A DNA stretch of 64,000 nt from Endozoicomonas euniceicola (GCF_025562755.1 NZ_CP103300.1:806001-870000), one strand, 5' to 3'; positions 44,996 through 54,387 are shown, numbered from the stretch's first letter. The notes: generated by a model not told the origin, from the sequence alone. Numbers and translations: made by a program.

Positions 44996-45583
44996 GTGAA
45001 ACGCACCCAGCAATTATTATTCGCCAGCCTGCTATCCGGATTTTTAATCTTTTTGACCGGCTGCGCCACTGTAGTGGATGGCGTTAATGAAGACCCGATT
45101 CGCATGGACCCCACCGAACGCTCCTGGGGCAACTGGCTGGATGACCAGACCATAGAAACCGTTGCCGAAGTCAACATCAACAAGTCCAGCGATGAATTCA
45201 GGCTAAACAGCCGCATTAAAGTGATCAGCTTTAACGGTATAGTACTGATCATTGGCCAGGTTCCCAACCAGTCACTGAAAGATGAAGCTGCCCGGGTTGT
45301 TACCCCCATCCAGAACGTGCGCAAAGTGTATAACGAGCTGACCGTCGGCCAGCCTGCCAGTGTTATGGAACACAGCAGCGACGCCTGGCTGACCACAAAA
45401 ATCAAGACCAAGCTGATTCAGGACGAAATTGTTTCCGCCGACAAAGTCAAGGTCAATACAGAAAAAGGCACGGTCTACCTGATGGGACTGGCGACTCCAA
45501 AAGAAGCCAGTAGCGCCGTTGAGGCTGCCCGTAATACGAGAGGCGTTCAGAAAGTTGTAAAGGTCTTTGAATACGTCCGCTGA
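44996..45583 (+). CDS. dolP: Outer-membrane BON-domain lipoprotein DolP (YraP)
   Basis: DolP is a lipoprotein of the outer membrane inner leaflet that supports envelope integrity and BAM function. The start is GTG at 44996 with AAAGGAG just upstream. The signal peptide ends in the lipobox LTGC with Cys at residue 23. Two BON domains follow: TIETVAEVNINKSSDEFR with FNGIVLIIGQVPN, and AWLTTKIKTKLIQDE with GTVYLMGLATPKEA. Between diaA and this gene (44872-44900) is an inverted repeat, GTCTTTCA/TGAAAGAC, without a T-run on the plus strand. Confidence 0.93.
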   Translation: MKRTQQLLFASLLSGFLIFLTGCATVVDGVNEDPIRMDPTERSWGNWLDDQTIETVAEVNINKSSDEFRLNSRIKVISFNGIVLIIGQVPNQSLKDEAARVVTPIQNVRKVYNELTVGQPASVMEHSSDAWLTTKIKTKLIQDEIVSADKVKVNTEKGTVYLMGLATPKEASSAVEAARNTRGVQKVVKVFEYVR

Positions 45584-45713
45584 GAGTGATTCGTTATCCC
45601 CCGGAAGCAGGCTACCCTTTGGATGAAATCACCGCTGTTGCAGCGGTGATAGTATCATTGATACCACTCATACGTGACTGCTCCCCACTCTATCGGGTGA
45701 GGCTTCTGATTTC

Positions 45714-46052
45714 TTAGGCAGCAACCGACAGTCTGCCGGATTTACGCAAGCCTCCATCAGCAGAAACGGACAGTCCTTCCGCCTTTAATTTCAATATGCC
45801 TTGCTTCTTGATATTGCGAGCTGCATTAATATCCCGGTCATGGATAGCACCACAGCTACACTCCCATGATCGGATTCTCAATGGCATTTTTTCCTGTTTC
45901 AAATCGCAGACTGAGCAAGTTTTAGAGGATGCAAACCACTGGTCTATCTTCACCAGATGTTTACCTTCCTGCTTTGCCTTGTATTCGAGTTTGGTTATCA
46001 GTGAGTGCCAGCCAGCATCAGCAATAGAACGAGCCCCACCAAAACTGGCTAT
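45714..46052 (-). pseudogene. tnpB: tnpB (IS605 OrfB) C-terminal fragment
   Basis: About 110 residues of the TnpB C-terminus remain: SIADAGWHSLITKLEYKAK, VKIDQWFASSKTCSVC and the zinc-ribbon's second half ECSCGAIHDRDINAARNI, which holds the last catalytic Asp of the RuvC domain. The N-terminal RuvC parts are missing, so it cannot be an active RNA-guided nuclease. The bases after the stop (45600-45713) correspond to where the guide (omega) RNA and right end normally lie, and may still be folded. Confidence 0.85.
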
Positions 46053-46054
46053 CA

Positions 46055-46236
46055 GTGTCATGGTAAATAATCTCAAATCAACATTATCAAGACGGTTGCG
46101 AATGCTGAATACCCACCTTACTGCTCAGAGCAAAGCAGGCCTAATGTGGTCAAGGTCTTACTTTGCTTGCAGTGCTGGCGGTGCAACTATCGAGACTCTG
46201 AAGGACTACGTTAATAGCCAGAGTACACCAGATTGA
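46055..46236 (+). pseudogene. tnpA: tnpA (IS200/IS605 Y1 transposase) C-terminal fragment
   Basis: The frame MVNNLKSTLSRRLRM, then LMWSRSYFACSAGGATIETL and KDYVNSQ matches the last ~60 residues of IS200/IS605 TnpA. The SYF segment lies in the normal C-terminal helix region. The HUH motif and catalytic Tyr are upstream and missing. The plus-strand frame continues upstream (from 45796) only as antisense of the tnpB fragment. Confidence 0.75.
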
Positions 46237-46332
46237 TGGCGGAAGGCTCTGCGCCTTCCCGTCTTATATCCCCGCCCGCATTGGGCGAGGATTTACGACG
46301 ATTTTGCTAAGCAAGTACAAGACGTGCGTCTT

Positions 46333-47937
46333 TTACTTTTCACCAGGGTACCATGTTGTAACAGGCCCGGTGGCAGAGAATATTTTTATACCTGAATAAC
46401 CCGGACCGGTGTGGATATTCAATATAGGACCGTCAAGTTGCAGAGTCTCAACCGGTGTCGCTTCCTGGTCCGGGCTCAGTTCTTTTAAAGCCCTGACATC
46501 CCACAACATAACAGAGCCATTTTTAGCACCGGTTATGACAGAGTTACCATCATAGCCAAAGGCTAGCGCAGTTATTTTATAGTCATCAGCATTTGAATCA
46601 AAAGCACTCCCTTGACTCGCCTCTCTTTCTTTTCCCCCTTTCGTTAAGTCTGAATAAGTGCCGGAATAATGTTTAAGTATTGCTATAGATCTAACTGAAG
46701 CTCCAGCATCATCAGACAGCAAAGCCTGAGTACTCCAAAGCTCCATACCAACCTCTGGCGATTCTGAGAATCGTGGGTAAAGAACTGCCAGCTTTCCATC
46801 CGGGCTAAACATGGAGGCATGCTGAACGTCACCGGACAACTTTTTGTACATGTAGCAGTTATGTGCTTTTTCTGATAAATCAGGGTTTAAATCAAAGCTT
46901 TGAACAGCGATATCCGGCGCCTTTCTTTTCACCGACAACGAGGCTGACCCAGAGTTAAAGTTCCAGAAACAGTAGCTACTTTCAGTCATGCTGATTATTT
47001 TGTTGTTATCCGGACTAAATACCGCACTTTTGACCTCTTGATCATGCCGCAGCGTAACAACAGGAGAATCCTTATCCGGCTCAATGCCCGGGAACCGCCT
47101 CACCCGCTTAAGTAGCCGAAAAATTCTCTTCAGAAAGGATTCATCCTTGTTATATCCAGAGCTTACCCGCCAGACTTTGACCGTAGAATCTTCAGCACTG
47201 CTTATCACCAGATTTCCATCCTTACTGAAAGCAACATGCTCAACATACTCGTGATCGATAGCACTAATGAAACCCTTAGCATGTTTGAAAGTCGCCAGAG
47301 GGGAAACAGCTTTGTCATGAGGGTTCCTTAACAGCTCTGTGACACTAAAAACCTGAACCTCGCCCTTATGATCGCCCAGGGCTAATAGCTCACTATTTTC
47401 GCTTATGGCCATAGCGTGTATATCCCATTCAGAAATGACATGTTTCACAGTGCGAAGAGTTCCGCATGGATAATATTCTTTTTGTTGTTGCATCAAGTCA
47501 TTTGTGCAGGCGGCAACATCATAGATACTGAGAAGCTCGTAATCTACCACAAACAGTAATTTGCTATCCGGACTGAATTTATAAAGTTCCCATGGCGACT
47601 CCAACAACAGTGTAGCGACGGGACTCAATATCGAAGGCTGCCGCTTCCCCGCCGCCGCTGTCGATAAATACCACAGCTGTCGGAATATAATGAAACCCGC
47701 TCTAGAAGAACAATCAGAATTGGAGCACCGAGATCTACTAACCAACTTATTCCCATCCGGACTGACCTGAGCGTTAACGGTTTCGAGGGGAACCGGAAGT
47801 GATGATACCGAAATGTGAACTCTCGCTTCAGCTTCAGCGGCCATCAGATAATCAGTTTGCAAAAAGCCTGCAATTAAAAGCAGAACAGCCAGTAAAAAAT
47901 ATTTTTTATATACAACAACCTCCCCCACCCTATTCAT
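46333..47937 (-). CDS. Exported WD40-like beta-propeller protein
   Basis: The 534-residue product begins with a Sec signal peptide (YKKYFLLAVLLLIAGFLQTDYLMAAEAEA). The rest reads as a WD40-type beta-propeller with diverged blades: VSPDGNKLVSRS, FSPDSKLLFVVD, ISENSELLALGDHKGEVQVFS, FSKDGNLVISSAEDSTVKVW, FSPDNNKIISM, and FGYDGNSVITGAKNGSVMLWD. Cys pairs (CSNSDC, CTNDLM...YPCG) suggest disulphides outside the cytosol. The repeats differ at DNA level, so it is not a recent copy of the F-box genes' arrays. Role unknown, possibly binding of host or envelope partners. ATG 47937 follows GGATGAGG. Confidence 0.85.
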   Translation of the reverse strand: MNRVGEVVVYKKYFLLAVLLLIAGFLQTDYLMAAEAEARVHISVSSLPVPLETVNAQVSPDGNKLVSRSRCSNSDCSSRAGFIIFRQLWYLSTAAAGKRQPSILSPVATLLLESPWELYKFSPDSKLLFVVDYELLSIYDVAACTNDLMQQQKEYYPCGTLRTVKHVISEWDIHAMAISENSELLALGDHKGEVQVFSVTELLRNPHDKAVSPLATFKHAKGFISAIDHEYVEHVAFSKDGNLVISSAEDSTVKVWRVSSGYNKDESFLKRIFRLLKRVRRFPGIEPDKDSPVVTLRHDQEVKSAVFSPDNNKIISMTESSYCFWNFNSGSASLSVKRKAPDIAVQSFDLNPDLSEKAHNCYMYKKLSGDVQHASMFSPDGKLAVLYPRFSESPEVGMELWSTQALLSDDAGASVRSIAILKHYSGTYSDLTKGGKEREASQGSAFDSNADDYKITALAFGYDGNSVITGAKNGSVMLWDVRALKELSPDQEATPVETLQLDGPILNIHTGPGYSGIKIFSATGPVTTWYPGEK

Positions 47938-48161
47938 AAAACCTCATCCAAAAAATAAATAACAGGAGGGTTTAATTTAGAACATATTTCAAAACAGCAA
48001 GCATTTTTTTACCCTGAAAACCCGCAGAGAATGAAACAGGCGACGACCAGAAAGGTTTGATAGAGTCTAGTCAGGACAACCAGAAGACTAAAGCCATCGG
48101 CCTGGTGAAATGTATACCTGAAACCGGCTTCAGACAGCCGCAAGAAAACAGAGAGTACACG

Positions 48162-48767
48162 ATGAACAGCAAAGACATTGTCACTATCAATTGCGGCAGC
48201 GACAAATTCCCCAAAATTGTCAACATTGCAGAATATCACGGTTACAAAACGATCAGTATTGATCTACAGGATGCCAATCAATGGGATTTCACTGGATCAA
48301 CAGCCGTTATCATCTCTGGCGGCCCTCATCTGTTTACCGAAAGCCCGCAAAAGCATGATCAACTCATGCAGTCATTCCAGTTTCTGAAACACCTTGAATT
48401 ACCGACCCTTGGCATCTGCCTCGGGCATCAGGCCATCGCCCTGACATTCGGTGGTCAGGTTCACCGTGGAGAGGAGCGCAGAAAAAGCGACAACATAACG
48501 GTCATTACGCCGCATCCGCTTTTTGCCAACCTGCCTTCAAATCAATTTTCTGAAGACCACTGCGAAGGCATCCACCCCTCTAAGACCATGCAGGTACTGG
48601 CGCAGTCCGACTATTACAGCGTGGAAGCCTTTCAGATTACAGACAGACCGCTTCTGGGGGTGCAGTTTCACCCTGAAACCTCCGGTGAGCAAGGCGCTCA
48701 GTTAATCGGTAATTTTTTACTCTGGGCAGAGCAACCTGCTATGCCCGGGTTAAACTCACAGGGTTAA
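48162..48767 (+). CDS. Stand-alone class I glutamine amidotransferase
   Basis: The 201-residue protein is a single GATase fold: AVIISGGPHLF, the nucleophile elbow LGICLGHQAIALTFGG and VQFHPETSGEQGAQL with catalytic His and Glu. It resembles the GuaA/TrpG amidotransferase half but has no synthase domain and no partner gene beside it. The substrate is therefore open. ATG 48162, with AGAGAG upstream, is preferred to the TTG at 48057. The 3' end overlaps the convergent exported protein by four bases. Confidence 0.88.
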   Translation: MNSKDIVTINCGSDKFPKIVNIAEYHGYKTISIDLQDANQWDFTGSTAVIISGGPHLFTESPQKHDQLMQSFQFLKHLELPTLGICLGHQAIALTFGGQVHRGEERRKSDNITVITPHPLFANLPSNQFSEDHCEGIHPSKTMQVLAQSDYYSVEAFQITDRPLLGVQFHPETSGEQGAQLIGNFLLWAEQPAMPGLNSQG

Positions 48768-51700
48768 AGATCCTTTGTTGATCTTCGTATTTCTCTGTGG
48801 CTCAAACGATATCTCAGTATTGCCTCAATAATTCGCGCCCTGAGTTTGAGTGCAAGCCCTTTATAGGTACTACCTTGATATTGACTTTCAGATATCAATT
48901 TGAGGGTACTTTCTATTTTCTTAAATGACTCATACAGATACTTGATATTACCCTTGGCCTGCCATGTCCAAAGATTAAGGAGTGATAGCCCAAGGGAATA
49001 TTGAATATTCAGGACGCCTTTCTCGATCAATGGAGGGTTAGTATTTTGAATCAGAGTTTTTCCCTGCCCGGCCTGACCCTGAATATCACTCTGGCTGTTA
49101 CTAAAACAATCCCTCCAGAGTGCGGCAATGGCCTGATTCAAGTTGGCTTCCTGCAGCAAATAATCGCCCAGGCTGCTATATATCTCACTGACTGCTTCAG
49201 CATATTTCCGCACACTCTCAAAATGGCTGACAGCCCTGTTCAGAAATTCCAGATTATTCTCTTCCATGGCAGGCTCGCTGGCCTCCCACAGGTTCAGCAC
49301 ACCGGCCTGTAAATGCAATAAAGCACACATGACTCCATCACTTTTCGCCGTGGTCGATAGCGCCTCATTCACTCTGTTGTAATTTTTCCGGAAGGAACCA
49401 GTTCCGGACTGATGTTCCAAAATTGACCGGAGCCAGATGATATATTGTCCGGGGACGCCAGTATTATCCCTACCTGGCAAGGCCTGGCTTTCATAGTCAT
49501 TCAGCAACTGCTTCGCTTGCGCATGCAAGCCTCTGCAAGAAGCTTGTATAATCTTTTCGGCTCTTAATATCTGCTGCTCCAATGTACTTTCAGGTCTGGC
49601 TGCCTGCTCACTAAAATGTTGCTGTGACTCTGCATCAAAATAGCCATCTCTTGCGTCAGGATATATTCTTTCAAGAAGTTCGTAGCTCTCTCTTCTTGTG
49701 ATGGTGGAGCTGAAGTCTTCTTCCCTAGCTGAGGGCAGAAATCGTCGCAACCAGTGCTCCCATTCCATTCTCGATATCGCACCATCTATGATCTGATAGG
49801 CTTCAGGCCCACCTTCTTCAAAAAATAGTCCTCCAGACAAAGCGGCAATGGAAACGATAATGACGTAAGTGTCTGGAATCACAGATTGATTATCATCCAG
49901 CACCTCCCTGAACTCTAAATCCCAGTGAATGCCTTTTTTCATTTTCCCCTTAGTCCAGAACATTTTTTTGTCGATAGTGCTGGCTATTTTGCTAGTGATT
50001 AAGGCGATATGCCCCTGGGGAATCAACTCCCCGCAGACTGTACCACTATCATCTATTCCATAGTAAATGCTCCCACCCCCCTTGTTTGCCATACCCGATA
50101 AATGAAGTTTGAACTTATTTTTCTTAAAAACTATTTTTTCGGCCATGTTTTTTATTACAGTTTTTTCCGACTTAAACCCTTTGAATTCAGCTTTTTCAGA
50201 TTTCTTAACAGGTGCTTTTTTCCCAAGGATAAAACTGGTTTCTTGTGAAAGACGTTCAATGGGGTTGTTTATCTGTCGGTTAAGGACTTGCGTCATAACC
50301 TGTGGGTCTTTCAGCGAGATAACTTGCAAGTTCGACCTGACACTGCAATTAAAGCTTGCCGTGACAACATCGTCGGCGCCCCCGATAAAGTAGTAAAGTT
50401 TATCCTTATCAAATTTTTGAGGGTCTTTTTTAAAGAGGTTAAAAAAAATATATTGGCTAAAATTGTTCTCGATTTTCTGCTCAAACCCTCGCTCCCACGA
50501 TTCACTATCTCGCCCTGGATTGAGGCCACTAATTTCGAGAACTCCACCGCCACTATTGAGCAGAGCCGAAACAACCTTAATAATTTCCTTTGGAATCGCC
50601 TCCCCATCTTTTGATGATGGTGTTGTATCCCCAATATTGATTTTTACATGGTTAGTCTTAGTCGCTGATGAAGCAGGCACTGCTTCAGGCTTTTCTGAAC
50701 CACCATTGACTGGCAGCCTTGAAGGGACGCCGCCACCTGAAGCATGACGATCTTTACTGGTCGACCCTGATCCTGATGATGTCGGCTGTTCCTCTGGGGG
50801 TGTGACTGAAGTGGCACCTCCACCTGTTAACCCGCCAGCCTCTGCGTTAGTCTCCACCTTGGCACTTTCAGGTTGATACAACCCAATCTTAACCGGCACC
50901 ATTGGCCTTAGCGCAACACGGGGCCTGCGGGTATGATCAATCTCACCGTTGACGAATTTGTCCACAAGGCTTTCAAACCATACTGAACGACGGTCTCTGT
51001 ATTCCTCCGCCGTGATAGTTTCAGTTTTACCATCCTGCGTACGAAGAGTGACCATTAATACACCAGCAGCGTTATAACTGAGAACGATGAATAGATAACC
51101 ATTATTTTGCTCTGTCACGGTGCCTTCCCATGACTCATCGCAGAGCAGGGTTAAGCCAGCCCCGTCCTCATCAGTAACATACAGCGCCGGACATTGCTCT
51201 TTTATGGAAATTAAAGCCTTAGAGTATGACCGGGAGTGTTCATCCCGATAGAGATAAGGATCACCGTCTGGACTAAGGAAGAGCCAGAGGGTCTCATCAA
51301 GAAAGGGAACCAAATCGACTTCGGCAATATAAGGGGTATATTCCCGGCCATTTTTTAACAACCGGGGATGGCAGCGGTTCTGTTGGTAGTTGCTCTCTGT
51401 CTGGTTGTATCCGGACAAGCTGGCAGGGAAAGGGCTAAGCTCAACCACTTTTTCACTGAACGACGGCGACCCCGGATCACCCCCTCCACTTCCAGCCTGA
51501 AGTGGTTCTGAAGGGTGCAGGAGATGGATATAAACCAGCCCATCCCCGGTGTTGATCTTATTCAGCCCTATGCTCAGGGGATAGAAAGGGGCACTATTAT
51601 CACCGGCTTGCTGAGAAGGGAGCTGAACAGCAATATTGTCCGAACCCGGTAGCAGGGGGTCGGTGATAATCATCCAGTGTCTGCCAGTGCAGCCATAAAA

Positions 51701-51886
51701 AGAAGGGGTGGCAGGCTCCGGAACAACGGGTGCTTTTCGGAACAGTTCATCGGTTTCAATTGCCGGACTTATCAATTCATGAGGGTTGAGAAAAACAGCA
51801 CCGGAGCTGGCGATAACCTGGCCGATCTGGCAAAACGGCAAAAGACTGAAAAGACAGTAAAAACAAACTCGTTTGCTTCCAAGCAT
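48764..51886 (-). CDS. Large exported protein with Schlafen-like AlbA segments
   Basis: I do not recognise the whole protein (1040 residues). A signal peptide (VCFYCLFSLLPFCQIGQVIASS) is followed by a beta-rich region (~30-320), a low-complexity Gly/Ser/Pro linker (~340-410), and two segments like the AlbA_2 (Schlafen) core: KEIIKVVSALLNSGGGVLEI near residue 432 and MANKGGGSIYYGIDDSGTV near 597. The C-terminal ~280 residues are helical and TPR-like. AlbA_2 domains occur in bacterial regulators and in eukaryotic Schlafen RNases, normally in the cytosol; an exported version is odd. An effector role is inferred. It lies tail to tail with the amidotransferase. Confidence 0.82.
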   Translation of the reverse strand: MLGSKRVCFYCLFSLLPFCQIGQVIASSGAVFLNPHELISPAIETDELFRKAPVVPEPATPSFYGCTGRHWMIITDPLLPGSDNIAVQLPSQQAGDNSAPFYPLSIGLNKINTGDGLVYIHLLHPSEPLQAGSGGGDPGSPSFSEKVVELSPFPASLSGYNQTESNYQQNRCHPRLLKNGREYTPYIAEVDLVPFLDETLWLFLSPDGDPYLYRDEHSRSYSKALISIKEQCPALYVTDEDGAGLTLLCDESWEGTVTEQNNGYLFIVLSYNAAGVLMVTLRTQDGKTETITAEEYRDRRSVWFESLVDKFVNGEIDHTRRPRVALRPMVPVKIGLYQPESAKVETNAEAGGLTGGGATSVTPPEEQPTSSGSGSTSKDRHASGGGVPSRLPVNGGSEKPEAVPASSATKTNHVKINIGDTTPSSKDGEAIPKEIIKVVSALLNSGGGVLEISGLNPGRDSESWERGFEQKIENNFSQYIFFNLFKKDPQKFDKDKLYYFIGGADDVVTASFNCSVRSNLQVISLKDPQVMTQVLNRQINNPIERLSQETSFILGKKAPVKKSEKAEFKGFKSEKTVIKNMAEKIVFKKNKFKLHLSGMANKGGGSIYYGIDDSGTVCGELIPQGHIALITSKIASTIDKKMFWTKGKMKKGIHWDLEFREVLDDNQSVIPDTYVIIVSIAALSGGLFFEEGGPEAYQIIDGAISRMEWEHWLRRFLPSAREEDFSSTITRRESYELLERIYPDARDGYFDAESQQHFSEQAARPESTLEQQILRAEKIIQASCRGLHAQAKQLLNDYESQALPGRDNTGVPGQYIIWLRSILEHQSGTGSFRKNYNRVNEALSTTAKSDGVMCALLHLQAGVLNLWEASEPAMEENNLEFLNRAVSHFESVRKYAEAVSEIYSSLGDYLLQEANLNQAIAALWRDCFSNSQSDIQGQAGQGKTLIQNTNPPLIEKGVLNIQYSLGLSLLNLWTWQAKGNIKYLYESFKKIESTLKLISESQYQGSTYKGLALKLRARIIEAILRYRLSHREIRRSTKDL

Positions 51887-51974
51887 GATCCCAAACTCTT
51901 ATTGTTTTAAACCAGTCAAGCTAGACCAAAACAAAATTCTGGCAAGTGTTGGGTACAGTAGACACAGATATAAA

Positions 51975-51995
51975 CAGGGGATGAAACATCCCCGT
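51975..51995 (-). terminator. Possible terminator after the flavin reductase gene
   Basis: On the minus strand CGGGGATG and CATCCCC(T) form a seven-bp GC-rich stem with a three-base loop (51977-51993), followed by a weak U-rich run (TGTTTATAT). It lies 20 bp after the stop codon at 52016. Confidence 0.5.
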
Positions 51996-52015
51996 TATAG
52001 GAAAGCCGTCAGAAA

Positions 52016-52618
52016 CTACATGCCGTTCCTGAACATTTTATGGTCAATCACGCCACTGCCGCGTACCTGCTGCAACGCCTTGCCGTATTCTGATAACAGA
52101 CTCAAGGCATAATCAGTCCGATCCTGCAGGTGCCTGTCTGCCTCTTGATCCCCTCCGGCAAAAACCGAAGCCACATCCCTGATAATCAAATGTTCCGGAA
52201 TAAAGCAGAGCCGGGCATTTTTATAACTGCTCATCCTTAGTTCAGCGACCGGATAAGACCCACCCTGCCCGGCGGACACCGCAGTAATCAACGCCGGCTT
52301 ATGCCCCAGGTCGGCAGCACCAAATAAAAGAAAGAAGTTTTTCAGGGCTGACGGCACCATCCCGTTCCATTCCGGCGTTACCACGATCAGCGCATCGCTT
52401 TCCCTGAGTCTCTGCCGCCAGGGAGACAGCAGGGCTTTCCACTGCTCATCACCGCTGAAAATCACCTCATCCCAGAGTGGCAGAGGATTGCCTGACAGAC
52501 TCAGCACCTCACAGTCGTCAAACAACCCAAGCGCCTCAACTCGTTCACGCAAGACATGACCGATCCGCTCACTCTGGGATTCCTGCCGATGACTACCCGT
52601 TATTATTGTTAGCTTCAT
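52016..52618 (-). CDS. NADPH-dependent FMN reductase family protein
   Basis: The 200-residue product is a flavodoxin-like FMN reductase: KLTIITGSHRQESQSERIG holds the FMN phosphate loop, and VVTPEWNGMVPSALKNFFLL is the family's conserved PEYN-like motif (here PEWN). Such enzymes reduce flavins or quinones with NAD(P)H. ATG 52618 is chosen since GAGGG lies upstream; the ATG at 52663 is too far from the domain. Confidence 0.88.
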   Translation of the reverse strand: MKLTIITGSHRQESQSERIGHVLRERVEALGLFDDCEVLSLSGNPLPLWDEVIFSGDEQWKALLSPWRQRLRESDALIVVTPEWNGMVPSALKNFFLLFGAADLGHKPALITAVSAGQGGSYPVAELRMSSYKNARLCFIPEHLIIRDVASVFAGGDQEADRHLQDRTDYALSLLSEYGKALQQVRGSGVIDHKMFRNGM

Positions 52619-52693
52619 GACACCCTCATTACAGTGATAAGCAATAGTGCTTGCGATTTTCAATCGCTACTATCGCACGACCTTTTCAGACAA

Positions 52694-52720
52694 AAAAAAG
52701 GCCACCCACTGGCAGCCTTT
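52694..52720 (-). terminator. Rho-independent terminator after sspB
   Basis: On the minus strand AAAGGCTGCC pairs with GGTGGCCTTT (eight Watson-Crick pairs and two G-U wobbles) around an AGTG loop, followed by a run of eight T. It starts 5 bp after the stop codon. Confidence 0.88.
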
Positions 52721-52724
52721 CAGT

Positions 52725-53201
52725 TTATTTAACCACTTTCAGATGTGGCCGACCCGGTTTTTTAGGTTTATCACCTGAATCATCAGGCTTCTTAGCCTCT
52801 GCCAGTTTCTGCTCAGCAGGTTTTGACTCAGAAGATACCTCAACCAGACCGATATCAGTTTCCGCCTCGTCAGCCTCTTCTGCCTCAGGCTCAACCTCAA
52901 ACACCATACCCTGACCGTTCTCACGGGCATAAATAGCCATCAGTGCATCAGCAGGAACCATAATGGTCAGAGCCTCACCACCAAAACGACCACTGAATGT
53001 GATCGCCTCATTTTCCATCTGCAAAGCCCGCACCGCCGATGGCGAAATATTCAGCACAATCTGACCGTCATTAACGAACTCACGAGGCACTTCAACACCA
53101 CGGCGGGTAGCGTCCACCAGAATATAAGGCGTACAGTCGTTATCCAGAATCCATTCATACAGCGCGCGGGCAATATATGGACGACTACTGGTCATTGTCA
53201 T
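52725..53201 (-). CDS. sspB: ClpXP specificity-enhancing factor SspB
   Basis: SspB delivers ssrA-tagged proteins to the ClpXP protease. The folded part is clear: RPYIARALYEWILDNDCTPY, VDATRRGVEVPREFV and FSGRFGGEALTIMVP. A long acidic linker (EAEEADEAETD) follows, and the C-terminal peptide RPHLKVVK is the ClpX-docking motif. It is the second gene of the conserved sspA-sspB pair. Confidence 0.97.
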   Translation of the reverse strand: MTMTSSRPYIARALYEWILDNDCTPYILVDATRRGVEVPREFVNDGQIVLNISPSAVRALQMENEAITFSGRFGGEALTIMVPADALMAIYARENGQGMVFEVEPEAEEADEAETDIGLVEVSSESKPAEQKLAEAKKPDDSGDKPKKPGRPHLKVVK

Positions 53202-53295
53202 ATCTGTCTCCGGATTGAAGGACTCTATTGTCCCGGGTAACCACTGCCATTAGTACTTTCGCACCATCTGGCAGCAACCCACAAAAAAAGCTCGA

Positions 53296-53925
53296 TTATT
53301 CGCGCATTTCTTTTTCGATTTCGGACAGACTTTCCTGGAAAGACTCTCGTGCAAACAGGCGCTCAGCGTATTGCAGAATCGCCTTGCCCTGCTTAGGCAG
53401 TTCAATACCCATAGCGGGCAGACGCCACAGAATCGGTGCCACACAGCAATCCACCAGGGTAAACTCATCGCTCATGAAATAAGGCTTTTCAGCAAAAATC
53501 GGAGCAATGGCCAGCAGGCTCTCGCGCAGCTCTTTCCGCGCGCGGTTAGCGGGCGTTTCCTTGGTGTTTGGGTTCACAATGATATCAACCAGCGCACACC
53601 AGTCTTTCTGGATGCGATGCATCATCAGACGGTTCTGCGCACGGCTCACCGGGTAAACGGGCAGCAGTGGCGGATGAGGGAAACGCTCATCGAGGTATTC
53701 CATCATTACGTTTGGTTCATACAGCACCAGCTCACGGTCAACCAGAGTTGGCAGTGTATTGTATGGATTCATATCCGATAATTCCTGCGGCAGGTTGTCA
53801 GGGTTGACATTCTGGATGTCAACCGCAACGCCTTTTTCCGCCAGAACAATACGAACCCGGTGACAGTAATGGTCAGCCGGATCCGAGAAAAAAATCATGG
53901 ATGACTTTTTGGCAACTACAGCCAT
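53296..53925 (-). CDS. sspA: Stringent starvation protein A
   Basis: SspA is a glutathione-S-transferase-fold protein that binds RNA polymerase and affects stationary-phase and acid-stress genes. The 209-residue length is normal. It has DPADHYCHRVRIVLAEKG at the thioredoxin-like part, NPYNTLPTLVDRELVLYE, and the PHP segment FPHPPLLPV, which is the RNAP-contacting surface in this family. A 94-bp gap leads to sspB. The cytochrome bc1 genes that often precede it are absent. Confidence 0.97.
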   Translation of the reverse strand: MAVVAKKSSMIFFSDPADHYCHRVRIVLAEKGVAVDIQNVNPDNLPQELSDMNPYNTLPTLVDRELVLYEPNVMMEYLDERFPHPPLLPVYPVSRAQNRLMMHRIQKDWCALVDIIVNPNTKETPANRARKELRESLLAIAPIFAEKPYFMSDEFTLVDCCVAPILWRLPAMGIELPKQGKAILQYAERLFARESFQESLSEIEKEMRE

Positions 53926-54387
53926 GAAGTACCCCCGCCCTCATGCAAGGTTGAGTGATGTCGACCATCCTGAAAAGCCTGACTGGCACCGCGGAAATCA
54001 GACAAACCAATCACCTGCCAGTTCGAATAATCAGAAAACCCGGTCGATTCGCGAAATAACGGATTATCTTAGCAAATTTTATGGCCTTCAGGACAGAGGC
54101 AAGCGTCACTTTGTGCCAGAGTGACGAAAAGCAACGAAGCCAGGGATAACAGTGACCACTCACTGTCTTCGTCATGTTTGCGATTCCTGACACTTTTCAC
54201 TACCAAATCCTTGGCCATCCCAGCCCGCAATGCCTCTAACGATACTAATGATAATCTGAAAGTTATTTATTTGTGTTGTTGCTAATGAAACAAGCTAAAT
54301 TTATGACCTGATAAAAATTAAAGATTATCTTTCAAATCTAGAAAAGATGGACTTTTCCCCATTCATTAGAATCCTTGGATACCATTA
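53926..54387. other. Long intergenic region upstream of sspA
   Basis: No gene is supported. Short frames here have no recognised domain. The last ~130 bases are AT-rich and could hold promoters for both directions, but I see no clean -35/-10 pair. Confidence 0.45.

Larger units (their letters stand above)
45600..46320. mobile_element. IS605-type element with an internal deletion
   Basis: A C-terminal TnpB fragment on the minus strand and a C-terminal TnpA fragment on the plus strand meet head to head near 46050. Each keeps its 3' end facing a hairpin-bearing terminal region, the layout of IS605 ends. The left region has CACCGCTG/CAGCGGTG (45630-45648), the right GGAAGGC/GCCTTCC (46241-46259) and CGCCC/GGGCG (46273-46287). 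The 5' parts of both genes are gone, so the element cannot move by itself. Outer limits are estimates. Confidence 0.72.

Noticed and set aside
45796..46054. N-terminal extension of the tnpA fragment
   Set aside because: This part of the frame is antisense to the tnpB zinc-ribbon region; only residues from VNNLKS onward match TnpA.
53897..54124. Plus-strand 75-codon frame at the sspA start
   Set aside because: Overlaps the sspA start antisense, is polar without a domain and has no ribosome site.
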